A stretch of 64,000 bases of DNA from Rhizobium sp. SSA_523 (GCF_030435705.1 NZ_CP129382.1:2784501-2848500), one strand, 5' to 3'. Shown: positions 49,387-61,977, counted from the stretch's first letter. Program-made: numbers and translations. Notes: generated by a model from the sequence alone, not told the origin.

Positions 49387-49860
49387 TCAGCTGTTCAGCG
49401 AAGGGGTCTGGCCACGCGCCTGCTCTTCGGCGACGCGCTGCGCGAACATCTGGCCGAAATCGATCGGGTCGATCATCAGCGGCGGGAAACCGCCATTGCG
49501 CGTGACATCCGAAATGATCTGGCGTGCGAAGGGGAAGAGCAGGCGCGGGCATTCGATGAACAGCACCGGCAGCATGTGCTCCTGCGGGAATCCGGTAATG
49601 CGGAAGACGCCGCCATAGACCAGTTCCGTCACGAAAACGACCTTGTCGCCATCCTTGGCTTCGGCGTTCAGCGTGAGGACCACGTCGAAATCCGTGTCGG
49701 ACAGCGGATTGGCGTTGACGTTCACGTTGATATTGATCGACGGAGCCTTGTCGCGGGCCTGCAGCGAACGGGGAGCGCCAGGATTTTCGAAGGAGAGGTC
49801 CTTCGTGTACTGCGCAAGAATGGTGAGCGATGGAGATTGCGTCTGATTTTCGTTGGCCAT
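49387..49860 (-). CDS. secB: Protein-export chaperone SecB
   Basis: 157 residues. It keeps secretory preproteins unfolded and hands them to SecA. Seen: [13 protein letters not shown], the [10 protein letters not shown] block and [16 protein letters not shown], all typical of alphaproteobacterial SecB. The ATG is at 49860. Confidence 0.97.
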   Translation of the reverse strand: MANENQTQSPSLTILAQYTKDLSFENPGAPRSLQARDKAPSININVNVNANPLSDTDFDVVLTLNAEAKDGDKVVFVTELVYGGVFRITGFPQEHMLPVLFIECPRLLFPFARQIISDVTRNGGFPPLMIDPIDFGQMFAQRVAEEQARGQTPSLNS

Positions 49861-50083
49861 TGGCTGTTCCTCGGCTTCAGTCGTTTGCGCCCTCTAACAC
49901 TTCGCCCAAAACCTTACAACCCTCAGCCCGGCCCGGAAGCGGCTCCGATCAAGCCTTGGTCAGCCTCGACGGGGCTGTCCTTTCCGCTGCACCTTCAACC
50001 GTGTGGGCAAAGCCTGGAAATCGAGTGGGACCGGCACGCGAGGCGGGGACTTGCACCTTCCGTATTCGCCTCACCCTTTGCCG

Positions 50084-50608
50084 TCATTTGTCATCCAGTC
50101 GGCGGTCCGACCAGGGGGAAGAGGATGTCCTGGGCTTCCGCTCGAAATCCTCTTCGTCGAGATCGATCGTGCGGCTGGCCGGCGGCGTTCGCGGCTCCTG
50201 ATTTGGCCCACTTCCGAACCCTCCTGCCGTCGTGCGCGAATAGCTGGTGCGAACCACGATTGCGCGGCCGATCCGGTTCCAGAGACTGTGTCGGACTGGC
50301 GGAAGAAAGAGCAGGATGCCGATCAGATCCGTCAGGAAGCCCGGAATGATCAAGAGGATGGCGGCCACCACCATCATGGCTCCGCTGACAATGGCTTTTG
50401 CCGGCGTGCGGCCCTGACGGCTTTCTTCGCTGATCTCCCGCAAAAGGCTGAGGCCCTGCTGTCGCAACAGGAGAATGCCGATAAACGCAGACAGGATCAC
50501 CAGACCCAGCGTCGACCACAGGCCGAGCCAGCGCCCCACGACGACAAAGCCGGCGATTTCCGCCAGCGGGAGGCCGAAGAACAGAAGCGGAAACAGGAAA
50601 AGACGCAT
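50084..50608 (-). CDS. fxsA: FxsA family membrane protein
   Basis: 174 residues. The first 110 form the FxsA domain with three or four membrane helices (FPLLFFGLPLAEIAGFVVV, then GLWSTLGLVIL, then a long hydrophobic block ending LLFLPPVR). The polar tail is rich in Ser, Arg and Asp. E. coli FxsA eases F-plasmid exclusion of phage T7; the general role is unknown. It diverges from the TimA gene. Confidence 0.88.
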   Translation of the reverse strand: MRLFLFPLLFFGLPLAEIAGFVVVGRWLGLWSTLGLVILSAFIGILLLRQQGLSLLREISEESRQGRTPAKAIVSGAMMVVAAILLIIPGFLTDLIGILLFLPPVRHSLWNRIGRAIVVRTSYSRTTAGGFGSGPNQEPRTPPASRTIDLDEEDFERKPRTSSSPWSDRRLDDK

Positions 50609-50727
50609 GATTGGTCCGGAAAGCTTGATGAAGGTCGAGGCGAACAGCCATCCCGGTATTTGAATGATGGCCCGATATGACTATATGAGTAGAAAGCTTG
50701 GCAATTCCAACGACACCGCGGGTGAAA

Positions 50728-51426
50728 ATGGGCGCGAACGATTTTATAACTCTTTTTTTCCTCGTGGCGGCAGTGCTGATCTTTTTGCAGTTGCGCAGTG
50801 TTCTTGGACGGCGAACCGGCAATGAGAAGCCGCCGGTCGATCCCTTCAGTGCCCGGGATGCAGCGCGCGGCCCCGGCGGTGACGATGGCAAAGTGGTGAC
50901 CCTGCCGCGTCGGGATCAGCCCGAGGACGATAATCGCTGGAGCGAGATCGACGCCGTGGCAAAGCCGGGCACAGCGCTGAATGACGGGCTGCGCGACCTG
51001 GTCAAGGCCGATCCCTCCTTCCAGCCGAAGGAGTTCCTGAACGGCGCCCGAATGGCTTATGAGATGATCGTTTTGGCCTTTGCCGATGGCGACCGCAAGA
51101 CGCTGAAGTCGCTCCTGTCGAAGGAGGTCTTCGAAGGCTTCGAGGCGGCGATCGCCGAACGCGAAGCGCGCGGCGAAGTCGTCAAGTCGAGCTTTGTCGG
51201 CATCGACAAGGCCGATATCATCCAGGTGGCGGTGAAGGGTCACGAGGAGCTTGTCACCACGCGGATCGTTAGCCAGCTGATCTCGGCCACCTATGACAGT
51301 GCCGGTACCTTGATCGATGGCGATGCCGAGGCTGTGGCGGAAGTCATCGACATCTGGACCTTCTCGCGTGACACGCGGTCGCGTGATCCCAACTGGAAAC
51401 TGGTTGCAACCGAATCAGAGCATTGA
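50728..51426 (+). CDS. Tim44/TimA family putative adaptor protein
   Basis: 232 residues. An N-terminal membrane helix (NDFITLFFLVAAVLIFLQLR) is followed by a linker and a Tim44-like domain (about 85-225; LNGARMAYEMIVLAFADGD, then IDIWTFSRDTRSRDPNWKL at the end). The bacterial homologues are membrane-bound relatives of the mitochondrial import adaptor Tim44. The ATG at 50728 is used. It runs into mltA with a 4-base overlap and is placed near secB and fxsA. Confidence 0.9.
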   Translation: MGANDFITLFFLVAAVLIFLQLRSVLGRRTGNEKPPVDPFSARDAARGPGGDDGKVVTLPRRDQPEDDNRWSEIDAVAKPGTALNDGLRDLVKADPSFQPKEFLNGARMAYEMIVLAFADGDRKTLKSLLSKEVFEGFEAAIAEREARGEVVKSSFVGIDKADIIQVAVKGHEELVTTRIVSQLISATYDSAGTLIDGDAEAVAEVIDIWTFSRDTRSRDPNWKLVATESEH

Positions 51427-52541
51427 TCGTGGCGGAGACATTCTCCCTTCAGCGCACGCAATTTTCACAGATGGGGGGGTGGGAGACAGATGATCCCCGC
51501 CCCCTCTTCTCTGTGATGCAGTCCTGTCTTTCTCATCTTCGAACTGCAAAACCATACCGCACCGGGGCTCTCGGGCTGACTGCGCAGGATCTGACAGGGC
51601 TTCTTCTGGCAGCCCAGGCCGCCAGAGCCGACAGCCCTGAGGCTGCCCGTCGCTTCTTCGAAGAGGAGACGGTTCCCTTCCTCATCCTGCGCGATGATGG
51701 CAGCCAGGGCTTCGTCACCGCCTTTTATGAACCGGAGGTGGATGTCTCGGATCGGCCAGACTCCGGCTATCGATATCCTTTCTACCGGCGGCCGGCGGAT
51801 CTGATCGATCTGGAAGACAAGGAGCGGCCGGCCGGCCTGGATGCATCCTATGTCTTTGCACGCCGGCATGGCGAAGACATTCTTCCCTATCCGGACCGGC
51901 GGGAGATCGACCAGGGCTATCTTGACGGCCAGGGTCTGGAGATCGCCTGGGCGCGGTCGAAAGTGGATGTCTTCTTTGCTCATGTTCAAGGCGCCGCTCG
52001 GCTGCGCTATGCCGACGGGCGGATACGGCGCATTACCTATTCTGCCAAGGCCGGACATCCCTTTTCGGCGATCGGCAAGCTCCTGATCGATCGCGGTGAG
52101 ATTCCCGCAGCCGAAATTTCGATGCAGGCGATACGGGCCTGGCTCGATCGGAATCCGGCTCAGGTTGATGAGGTGCTCTGGCACAATCGTTCCTATATTT
52201 TCTTTCGCGACGCGGCCGTCGATGATCCGGCACTGGGTCCGATTGCGGCGGCGAAGGTGCCGCTTCTGGCGGGCCGGTCGCTTGCCGTGGATCGGCAGAT
52301 CCACACTTTCGGCTTTCCCTTCTTCATTCGTTCGGAGACTTTGACGCATCTGGATGAGGGCAAGCCGTTTGCCCGTTTGATGATGGCGCTGGATACCGGG
52401 TCTGCAATTGTCGGACCATCGCGCGGGGACATTTTCACCGGCTCGGGTGACCGGGCCGGCGATCTGGCCGGAACGGTTCGCAATCCGGCCGATTTCTTTC
52501 TTCTTGTGCCCAAGGCTGCCGCAGGCAGGATGAGCGGATGA
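51423..52541 (+). CDS. mltA: Membrane-bound lytic murein transglycosylase A
   Basis: 372 residues. It cleaves peptidoglycan glycan strands with 1,6-anhydro product. Seen: GFVTAFYEPEVD near residue 98, a central VFFAHVQGAARLRY block, and the C-terminal 3D domain with MALDTGSAIVGPSRGDIF that holds the catalytic Asp. The start is TTG at 51423 overlapping the previous stop; a GTG at 51429 is also possible. No signal peptide or lipobox is visible at either start, which is odd for the family. Confidence 0.9.
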   Translation: MIVAETFSLQRTQFSQMGGWETDDPRPLFSVMQSCLSHLRTAKPYRTGALGLTAQDLTGLLLAAQAARADSPEAARRFFEEETVPFLILRDDGSQGFVTAFYEPEVDVSDRPDSGYRYPFYRRPADLIDLEDKERPAGLDASYVFARRHGEDILPYPDRREIDQGYLDGQGLEIAWARSKVDVFFAHVQGAARLRYADGRIRRITYSAKAGHPFSAIGKLLIDRGEIPAAEISMQAIRAWLDRNPAQVDEVLWHNRSYIFFRDAAVDDPALGPIAAAKVPLLAGRSLAVDRQIHTFGFPFFIRSETLTHLDEGKPFARLMMALDTGSAIVGPSRGDIFTGSGDRAGDLAGTVRNPADFFLLVPKAAAGRMSG

Positions 52542-53092
52542 AGAAGGAACGCAAGCTCAGTGCGGAAGAGCGGATCCTCTGGAGCACGGTCGCCAAAACG
52601 GCCAAGCCGCTTCCGGGCCGGCTAGAAGACTTGCTGGCCTTCGAGGACAGTTTCGACACCGAGATCGGCGATCGCGGCGCGCCTGCGGGCAGCAGTGGAA
52701 CTCCGCCGGCTGCCGTAATTCCGCAGGAGGGGCAGAAGCGCCCGAAAGGCGTGCACCAGCCCCTCGAGCGTCCGGTCAAGCGCAAGATTGCGCGGGGACG
52801 GCTGCCGCTTGAAGCGCGCATCGACCTGCACGGCATGTTTCAGAGCGAAGCGCATGGTGTCTTGCTCGATTTTCTGATGCGGGCGCATGAGCGCGGCCTG
52901 CGTCATGTGCTCGTGATTACCGGCAAGGGGAGTTCTCTTGGAAGCGAGGGGGCGTTGAAGCGCGCAGTGCCCATGTGGTTTGCCAAGCCGGAATTCCGCT
53001 TCCTGATCTCCTCCTACGAGCCCGCCGCCCGCCATCACGGCGGCGAGGGGGCCCTTTATGTGCGCCTCAGTCGGCGCGGGGGAGAGACGTGA
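52538..53092 (+). CDS. Smr domain protein (MutS2/SmrA type)
   Basis: 184 residues. The N-terminal half is linker-like (Pro, Lys, Gly). The C-terminal Smr domain carries RIDLHGMFQSEAH (LDLHG type), VLVITGKGSS and a final YEPAARHHGGEGALYV block. Smr domains are nucleases or nucleic-acid binders. It overlaps mltA by 4 bases (ATGA) and the HTH gene by 4 (GTGA). Confidence 0.92.
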   Translation: MKKERKLSAEERILWSTVAKTAKPLPGRLEDLLAFEDSFDTEIGDRGAPAGSSGTPPAAVIPQEGQKRPKGVHQPLERPVKRKIARGRLPLEARIDLHGMFQSEAHGVLLDFLMRAHERGLRHVLVITGKGSSLGSEGALKRAVPMWFAKPEFRFLISSYEPAARHHGGEGALYVRLSRRGGET

Positions 53093-53454
53093 CGCCGTTC
53101 GGGGAAGCGCTGCGGGACTTGCGCCGGGAAAAAGGGGTGACGCAACAGGAGATGGCGCGGGCCATCGGTGTGTCTCCCGCCTATCTTTCGGCTTTGGAAC
53201 ATGGCCGCCGCGGCCGACCGAGTTTCGAATTCATCCAGCGCGTCTGCGGCTATTTCAACATAATCTGGGATGAGGCGGAGGAATTGCTGCGGCTGGCGGA
53301 GGGGTCCGACCCCAGGGTCACGGTCGATACGGCCGGTCTGCCGGCGCGATATACCGCCCTTGCCAACCTGCTGGCGCGGAAAATTCGCCATCTGGAACCA
53401 GACATGGTAGAGGACATGATCGAGCGGCTGGAAAATACCCGAAATCGGGGATAA
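53089..53454 (+). CDS. XRE-family helix-turn-helix regulator
   Basis: 121 residues from a GTG at 53089 with GGGGGAG 7 bases upstream. The HTH_XRE domain lies near residues 5-65 (LRREKGVTQQEMARAIGVSPAYLSALEHGRRG is spread over it). The rest is helical. Target unknown. It lies directly before gyrB and after an Smr gene, a conserved rhizobial order as I recall it. Confidence 0.88.
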   Translation: MTPFGEALRDLRREKGVTQQEMARAIGVSPAYLSALEHGRRGRPSFEFIQRVCGYFNIIWDEAEELLRLAEGSDPRVTVDTAGLPARYTALANLLARKIRHLEPDMVEDMIERLENTRNRG

Positions 53455-53488
53455 TGCCATTCTGAAGCCCGTTTTCAGTGCCCACGCT

Positions 53489-53517
53489 TTGGAATGAGGG
53501 GCAGAACTTCCTATAGT
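53489..53517 (+). promoter_or_regulatory. Predicted promoter of gyrB
   Basis: TTGGAA (53489-53494), 17-base spacer, TATAGT (53512-53517), about 65 bases before the gyrB ATG. Confidence 0.5.
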
Positions 53518-53538
53518 CCGGTGACAGGACAAAGGTGA

Positions 53539-56013
<2,475 letters not shown>

Positions 56014-56021
56014 TCAAATTT

Positions 56022-56037
56022 TGTTTCACGTGAATCT
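56022..56037. promoter_or_regulatory. parS-like site 4, behind gyrB
   Basis: TGTTTCACGTGAATCT, 14 of 16 bases to the consensus. Confidence 0.75.
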
Positions 56038-56048
56038 TTTCTGTGGAT

Positions 56049-56064
56049 TGATTCACGTGAAACA
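56049..56064. promoter_or_regulatory. parS site 5, behind gyrB
   Basis: TGATTCACGTGAAACA, 15 of 16 bases, identical to site 3 at the aroE start. It is the reverse complement of site 4 over 15 bases (56022-56036 against 56050-56064). Confidence 0.85.
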
Positions 56065-56335
56065 TGATCGATAGTTGATGCGTTATCCCGTCCACGACGC
56101 CGTATGTCCAATCATCGCAATATTTTGCTGCATGACCTAAAGTTTCGCCACGCGATACCGCGATGGCTCACAGATGCTTCCTTTGCCTTTCCCGCCGCAG
56201 ATATTGCGCTATGTTGCGCTGCAACGCACTCTGATACGTTAACTCTTGCCTGTTAGAAGCAGAAGAGCGGTTCAAGATCGCCGATCTGTCACGTAAGAAG
56301 ACCGGTCTGCCAAACCAGAAGAAAGGTGGCCTTGC

Positions 56336-57616
56336 ATGTTCTACCAACTCTACGAGTTGAACCACGCGGCCATGGCGCCTTATCGCGCAGCAACGGAAGC
56401 CTTGCGCTTCTTCTACAGCAATCCCTTGAACCCGCTTTCGGAAACCACCTGGGGCCGCACCATGGCCGCCGGTCTCGAGGTCTTCGAGCGGGCCACCCGG
56501 CGCTATGGCAAGCCGGATTTCGGCCTGCCCACGACGGTGGTGCAGGGGGAACAGGTCGATGTGACGGAAAAGGTCGTGTGGTCGAGGCCGTTTTGCGACC
56601 TCCTGCATTTCGCCCGGGACCTTTCGGCCGGTCTGGATCGGGGACCCAAGATCCTGATCGTCGCGCCCATGTCGGGCCACTACGCCACGCTTCTGCGGGG
56701 AACGGTGGAGGCGCTGATCAAGGGCGCTGACGTCTATATCACCGATTGGCAGGATGCTCGCATCGTCCCGGTTACGGATGGCCAGTTCGACCTCGACGAC
56801 TATATCGATTACGTCATCGACATGATCCATCATCTGGGCCCGGATACGCATGTGGTCGCCGTCTGCCAGCCATCGGTTCCGGTTCTTGCCGCAGCTGCGG
56901 TTATGGAAGATCGCGAAGATCCCCTGGCCCCGGCATCAATGACCCTGATGGGCGGCCCAATCGACACCCGGATCAATCCGACGGCTGTCAATCAGTTGGC
57001 ACAGGAACGGCCGCTCTCGTGGTTCAAGGACAATGTCATTATGACGGTTCCCTGGCCGCATGCCGGTTTCATGCGTCCCGTTTATCCCGGATTCCTGCAG
57101 CTTTCCGGTTTCATGTCGATGAACCTCGACCGGCACCTGATTGCGCAGAAGGATTTCTTCCAGCACCTGGTGAAGAATGACGGCGAGTCTGCCGAAAAGC
57201 ACCGGGACTTCTACGACGAATACCTCGCCGTGATGGATCTGACGGCCGAATTCTACCTGCAGACCGTCGATACCGTGTTCATCAAGCACGCCCTGCCGAA
57301 GGGGGACATGATGCATCGGGATCGCCGTGTCGACCCGACCCGGATCAAGAACGTGGCGCTGCTGACCATCGAAGGCGAGAACGACGATATCTCCGGCGTC
57401 GGCCAGACCCAGGCAGCACAGACCATCTGCACCAATATTCCTGATACCATGCGCCAGCATTATGTTCAGCCGGATGTCGGCCATTACGGCGTCTTCAACG
57501 GCTCCCGCTTCCGGCGGGAAATTGCGCCGCGAATCCTCGCCTTTGCCAAGCAGCATTCGCGCGATGTTGCCAAGCCGGTCGTTCCACGCGTCATCAAGGG
57601 CGGCAAAGCGCGCTAG
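56336..57616 (+). CDS. phaZ: Intracellular polyhydroxyalkanoate (PHB) depolymerase
   Basis: 426 residues. Seen: the FYQLYELNHAAMAPYRA opening of the intracellular PhaZ family and the modified lipase box AVCQPSVP with Cys177 as nucleophile in place of Ser, as in Ralstonia PhaZ1. The C-terminal VGHYGVFNGSRFRREIAP holds the catalytic His. No signal peptide. It breaks stored PHB granules to 3-hydroxybutyrate oligomers. Confidence 0.95.
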   Translation: MFYQLYELNHAAMAPYRAATEALRFFYSNPLNPLSETTWGRTMAAGLEVFERATRRYGKPDFGLPTTVVQGEQVDVTEKVVWSRPFCDLLHFARDLSAGLDRGPKILIVAPMSGHYATLLRGTVEALIKGADVYITDWQDARIVPVTDGQFDLDDYIDYVIDMIHHLGPDTHVVAVCQPSVPVLAAAAVMEDREDPLAPASMTLMGGPIDTRINPTAVNQLAQERPLSWFKDNVIMTVPWPHAGFMRPVYPGFLQLSGFMSMNLDRHLIAQKDFFQHLVKNDGESAEKHRDFYDEYLAVMDLTAEFYLQTVDTVFIKHALPKGDMMHRDRRVDPTRIKNVALLTIEGENDDISGVGQTQAAQTICTNIPDTMRQHYVQPDVGHYGVFNGSRFRREIAPRILAFAKQHSRDVAKPVVPRVIKGGKAR

Positions 57617-57790
57617 ATAACGCGCCAGTCGCGCTTGTTGCGCTTGTCTCCTGCATGATTTTGCCGAGCAATCCCAAGGGCTTCCGGGATGTGATCGGGT
57701 TGCTTTCTTGAAGCTGCGTTTGCGCGTTACCACATCGATTGTCAGCGACAGGCATCCTGCCTGTCTGCCACAAACAAGGTAACACGACCA

Positions 57791-58213
57791 ATGAACCAGT
57801 CTGCATGGATCCGGCCGGATTGGACTCCGGCAACGATCGCCCTCATGGTTCTCGGCTTCGTGGTCTTCTGGCCTCTCGGCCTGGCCATGCTCGCCTATAT
57901 TATCTACGGTGATCGTCTGAGCGACTTCAAACGCAATGCCAATGAACGGGCCGACAGTTTCTTCGCAAGCTGCCGTCGCTCGAACCGCCGTCCTGCCGGT
58001 GCGGGTTTCGCAACCGGCAATATGGCTTTCGACGATTGGCGCAAGGCTGAGCTCGACCGCATGGAAGAGCAGCGCCGCAAGCTCGATGAGATGCGCCAGG
58101 AATTCGACTCCTATCTCCGCGAGCTGCGCCGCGCCAAGGACCAGGAAGAATTCGACCGCTTCATGCGCGAACGCGGCAACCGCACCGGCGAGGGGAATTT
58201 CCCTGCCGTCTGA
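57791..58213 (+). CDS. DUF2852 domain-containing protein
   Basis: 140 residues. N-terminal PDWTPATIALMVLGFVVFWP membrane helix, a positively charged middle (RRSNRRP) and a highly charged helical C-terminus (about 85-130) likely to form a coiled coil. DUF2852 is common in rhizobia; function unknown. Followed by a strong terminator. Confidence 0.85.
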   Translation: MNQSAWIRPDWTPATIALMVLGFVVFWPLGLAMLAYIIYGDRLSDFKRNANERADSFFASCRRSNRRPAGAGFATGNMAFDDWRKAELDRMEEQRRKLDEMRQEFDSYLRELRRAKDQEEFDRFMRERGNRTGEGNFPAV

Positions 58214-58240
58214 GTGAGCGGCGTAACCGCGATATCGAGG

Positions 58241-58267
58241 GGCCGGCACCGAAAGTGCCGGCCTTTT
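58241..58267 (+). terminator. Rho-independent terminator after the DUF2852 gene
   Basis: GGCCGGCAC (58241-58249), loop CGAAA, GTGCCGGCC (58255-58263), then TTTT. Confidence 0.88.
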
Positions 58268-58399
58268 CCTATGTGCAGCTCGGCAATTTCGGCGTGCCAC
58301 ACTCTCTGGCCTGATTTGACCTCTCCCGTCCGCGCCTCGCGCGGCCACTGCGAAGAAATGATGGATTCATTCCCCTCGCGAATCGGATAATCGTGAATC

Positions 58400-59170
58400 A
58401 TGTTTTCGCTGCTCACCAAGCCCCGATCAAAGGCCGGCAAGTCGCCGAAGCCGCTCCGGAAGGAGGAGCGGCTGCTGTCGGTCGGCGACAGGTCGCTGCC
58501 GCTGACCATCCGTGAGCATGCGCGGGCGACGCGAATGACCCTGCGGATCGAGCCGGGCGGGCGGGCGCTTCGGCTGACGGTGCCGACCGGGCTTCGGGCG
58601 CGGGAGATCGACGCCTTTCTGGCGCGACACGACGGCTGGCTGCGCACCAAGCTCTCGAAATTCTCCAATAGCCAGGCCTTGGGCCCAGGCGGCACGCTTC
58701 TCTTGCGGGGCGTCGCGCATCGCATCGTCCATACCGGAACGCTTCGCGGGCTGACGGAAGTTGCCGAGGAGGAGGGCGAACCCGTTATCCGGGTGAGTGG
58801 TCTCGAAGGTCATCTTGGCCGGCGGCTGGAAGCCTTTCTCAAGAAGGAGGCGCGCTATGATCTGGAGCGTCTTTCCGCCATTTATGCGGGACGGATCGGC
58901 AAGCCGATCAAATCGGTGACGATGAAGGACACCCGCAGCCGGTGGGGATCCTGCACCTGGGATGGTAGCCTTAGTTTTTCCTGGCGAATCGTCATGGCGC
59001 CGGATTACGTCATCGATTATCTCGCAGCTCATGAAGTCGCCCATCTGAGGGAGATGAATCACGGTCCGCAATTCTGGGCGCTGTGTGCGAGTCTCTGCCC
59101 GGATATGGAGCGGGCAAGGCGGTGGTTGAAGGCGCATGGCTCCCAGCTTCACGCGATCGATTTCAGCTGA
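58400..59170 (+). CDS. SprT/YgjP-type metal-dependent hydrolase (M48/DUF45)
   Basis: 256 residues. Seen: HEVAHLREMNH at residues 211-221, giving His211, Glu212, His215 and the third ligand His221, plus the preceding RWGSCTWDGSLSFSWR that is typical of YgjP proteins. No signal peptide. The target is unknown. The ATG at 58400 gives MFSLLTKPRSKAG. Confidence 0.9.
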   Translation: MFSLLTKPRSKAGKSPKPLRKEERLLSVGDRSLPLTIREHARATRMTLRIEPGGRALRLTVPTGLRAREIDAFLARHDGWLRTKLSKFSNSQALGPGGTLLLRGVAHRIVHTGTLRGLTEVAEEEGEPVIRVSGLEGHLGRRLEAFLKKEARYDLERLSAIYAGRIGKPIKSVTMKDTRSRWGSCTWDGSLSFSWRIVMAPDYVIDYLAAHEVAHLREMNHGPQFWALCASLCPDMERARRWLKAHGSQLHAIDFS

Positions 59171-59246
59171 GCCAGTCTTCGCAGGTGAACAGCGTCTCGA
59201 CCAATTACCCTCGACTTGCGGCGCGATTCGTGCAAGTTCGCCTCTC

Positions 59247-59918
59247 ATGACGCCAGACATCAAAATATGCGGTTTGAAGACAGCCGAAGCGATCGATCTC
59301 GCCGTCGCGCGGGGGGCGAACCACATCGGCTTCATCTTCTTTGAGAAAAGCCCGCGGAACATCGACGCTTTGACCGCCGCCAGCCTTGCTGATCGGGTGC
59401 GCGGGCGGGCAAAGATCGTCGCTGTCACCGTGAATGCCGATAATGAGGAACTGGAAGAGATCATCGCCTATCTGAAGCCCGACATCCTGCAACTGCACGG
59501 CGCCGAGACGCCGGAGCGGGTGCTGAATGTGAAGGCCATGTTCGGACTGCCGGTCATCAAGGCCGTTTCGGTGCGGACGCGCGAGGATCTGCGTACGCTT
59601 TCGGCCTATGAAGGTCTGGCAGACCGCTTCCTTCTCGATGCCAAGGCGCCGCACGGCTCGGATCTTCCTGGCGGCAACGGCGTTTCCTTTGACTGGACCA
59701 TTCTCTCCGCGCTTGACGGAAACGTCGATTACATGCTTTCCGGAGGGCTGAATGCGGAAAATGCGGGCGAGGCTCTGACCCTCACCGGCGCCCGCGGCCT
59801 GGACCTGTCATCCGGCGTGGAGAGCGCGCCTGGCGTGAAGGACCCCGCCAAGATCAACGCCTTTTTCGACGCGATCGATCAGTGGCGCGCAAATGAATCA
59901 CAGGGAGTGAAGTCGTGA
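59247..59918 (+). CDS. trpF: Phosphoribosylanthranilate isomerase
   Basis: 223 residues, a TIM barrel. Seen: KICGLKT near the N-terminus with the catalytic Cys, [25 protein letters not shown], and [15 protein letters not shown]. It makes CdRP for tryptophan synthesis. The ATG at 59247 is standard. It overlaps trpB by 4 bases. Confidence 0.97.
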   Translation: MTPDIKICGLKTAEAIDLAVARGANHIGFIFFEKSPRNIDALTAASLADRVRGRAKIVAVTVNADNEELEEIIAYLKPDILQLHGAETPERVLNVKAMFGLPVIKAVSVRTREDLRTLSAYEGLADRFLLDAKAPHGSDLPGGNGVSFDWTILSALDGNVDYMLSGGLNAENAGEALTLTGARGLDLSSGVESAPGVKDPAKINAFFDAIDQWRANESQGVKS

Positions 59919-61135
59919 ACCAGCCACTCAAACCCAATTCCTTCCGGGCCGGACCTGACGAAGATGGTCGCTTCGGGATCTATGGCGGACGCTTCGTCGC
60001 CGAAACCTTGATGCCGCTGATTCTCGATCTCGAGGCGGAATGGAACAAGGCCAAGACGGATGCAGCCTTCCAGGCGGAGCTCGCCCATCTCGGCACCCAT
60101 TACATCGGGCGCCCGAGCCCGCTCTATTTCGCCGAACGGCTGACTGCCGAGCTCGGTGGCGCGAAGATCTATTTCAAGCGCGACGAGTTGAACCACACGG
60201 GCAGCCACAAGATCAACAATTGCATCGGCCAGATCCTTTTGGCCAAGCGCATGGGCAAGAAGCGAATTATTGCCGAAACCGGTGCGGGCCAGCACGGCGT
60301 TGCCTCGGCAACCGTTGCGGCACGCTTTGGCCTTCCCTGCGTCGTCTATATGGGTGCGACCGATGTCGAGCGGCAGGCGCCGAACGTCTTTCGCATGAAG
60401 CTGCTGGGTGCGGAGGTCAAGCCGGTGACCTCGGGGCACGGCACGCTGAAGGACGCGATGAACGAGGCCCTGCGTGACTGGGTGACGAATGTCGAGGATA
60501 CCTACTATATTATCGGGACAGCGGCCGGTCCGCATCCTTATCCGGAAATGGTCCGCGAATTCCAGTCGGTGATCGGCAAGGAAGCGCGCGAGCAGATGAT
60601 GGCCGCCGAAGGGCGCCTGCCGGACATGCTGGTCGCGGCCGTCGGTGGCGGTTCGAACGCCATCGGCCTCTTCCATCCTTTCCTGGACGATGAGACGGTT
60701 CGCATCGTAGGCGTCGAGGCCGGCGGCAAGGGTCTCGACGGCGAGGAGCATTGCGCCTCTCTGACGGCCGGCCGCCCCGGCGTCCTGCATGGCAACCGCA
60801 CCTATCTGCTCCAGGATGACGACGGGCAGATCAAGGAAGGACATTCGATCTCCGCAGGCCTCGATTATCCCGGAATCGGTCCCGAGCACTCCTGGCTGAA
60901 GGATAGCGGACGCGTCGACTACGTGCCGATCAAGGACGACGAAGCCCTGGCCGCCTTCCAGATGCTGACGCGCACCGAAGGGATCATCCCGGCACTGGAG
61001 CCGAGCCATGCGCTGGCTGAAGTGATCAAGCGTGCACCGACCATGGACAAGGACCAGATCATCCTGATGAACCTCTGTGGCCGTGGCGACAAGGACATCT
61101 TTACGGTTGGCAAGATTTTGGGAATGGGTCTCTGA
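59915..61135 (+). CDS. trpB: Tryptophan synthase beta chain
   Basis: 406 residues from a GTG at 59915 overlapping trpF. It joins indole and serine with PLP. Seen: [15 protein letters not shown] with the PLP Lys, GAGQHGVA, and GGGSNAIG for the phosphate. It is followed by trpA after 2 bases. Confidence 0.98.
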   Translation: MNQPLKPNSFRAGPDEDGRFGIYGGRFVAETLMPLILDLEAEWNKAKTDAAFQAELAHLGTHYIGRPSPLYFAERLTAELGGAKIYFKRDELNHTGSHKINNCIGQILLAKRMGKKRIIAETGAGQHGVASATVAARFGLPCVVYMGATDVERQAPNVFRMKLLGAEVKPVTSGHGTLKDAMNEALRDWVTNVEDTYYIIGTAAGPHPYPEMVREFQSVIGKEAREQMMAAEGRLPDMLVAAVGGGSNAIGLFHPFLDDETVRIVGVEAGGKGLDGEEHCASLTAGRPGVLHGNRTYLLQDDDGQIKEGHSISAGLDYPGIGPEHSWLKDSGRVDYVPIKDDEALAAFQMLTRTEGIIPALEPSHALAEVIKRAPTMDKDQIILMNLCGRGDKDIFTVGKILGMGL

Positions 61136-61137
61136 TC

Positions 61138-61977
61138 ATGACTGCACGCATGGATAAACGCTTTGCCGAATTGAAATCCGAAGGTCGCCCGGCCCTGATC
61201 ACTTACATGATGGGCGGCGATCCGGATTACGCCACCTCGCTCGCCATCATGAAAGCCCTGCCGGCCTCCGGCGCCGATGTGATCGAGCTTGGCATGCCCT
61301 TTTCGGATCCGATGGCCGATGGCCCCGCCATCCAGCTTGCGGGGCAGCGGGCGCTTGCCGGCGGGCAGACCCTGTCGAAGACTTTGGATCTCGCCCGCGA
61401 TTTCCGTCGGGACGACCAGGAGACGCCGATCGTCCTGATGGGCTATTACAACCCCATCTACAATATGGGCGTCGAAACCTTTCTGGATGCGGCACTGGAG
61501 GCCGGCATTGATGGATTGATCGTCGTCGACCTGCCGCCGGAAATGGACGACGAACTCTGCCTTCCGGCCCTTTCGAAAAACGTCAACTTCATCCGGCTTG
61601 CAACGCCGACGACGGATGAAAAGCGGCTGACCACCGTCCTGCGCAACACGTCGGGTTTCGTCTATTACGTCTCGATGAACGGTATTACCGGATCGGCCCT
61701 GCCGGATCCCTCGCGGGTTGGTGCCGCCGTTCAGCGCATCAAGGCCCATACGGATCTGCCGGTCTGCGTCGGCTTCGGCGTCAAGACGGCCGATCATGCC
61801 AAAGCGATCGGCGCGGCGGCCGATGGTGTCGTGGTAGGATCCGCCATCGTCGCGCAGGTCGCCGGCAGCCTGACCGCGGAAAACCAGGCGACGGAGCATA
61901 CGGTGTCTGCCGTCACGACGCTGGTTAAGGGCCTGGCAAGCGGCGTGCGCGCAGCCCGCCTTGTTGCTGCCGAATAA
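61138..61977 (+). CDS. trpA: Tryptophan synthase alpha chain
   Basis: 279 residues. It cleaves indole-3-glycerol phosphate and passes indole to TrpB. Seen: [24 protein letters not shown] with the catalytic Glu and Asp, and [13 protein letters not shown]. Confidence 0.98.
   Translation: MTARMDKRFAELKSEGRPALITYMMGGDPDYATSLAIMKALPASGADVIELGMPFSDPMADGPAIQLAGQRALAGGQTLSKTLDLARDFRRDDQETPIVLMGYYNPIYNMGVETFLDAALEAGIDGLIVVDLPPEMDDELCLPALSKNVNFIRLATPTTDEKRLTTVLRNTSGFVYYVSMNGITGSALPDPSRVGAAVQRIKAHTDLPVCVGFGVKTADHAKAIGAAADGVVVGSAIVAQVAGSLTAENQATEHTVSAVTTLVKGLASGVRAARLVAAE

Larger units (their letters stand above)
56014..56335. other. gyrB-phaZ intergenic region with paired parS sites
   Basis: 322 bases. 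The first 50 hold the two inverted parS-like sites. The rest has no gene I can support. The stretch from about 56210 to 56330 is the likely leader of the PHB depolymerase gene; no clear -35/-10 pair was found by eye. Confidence 0.5.
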
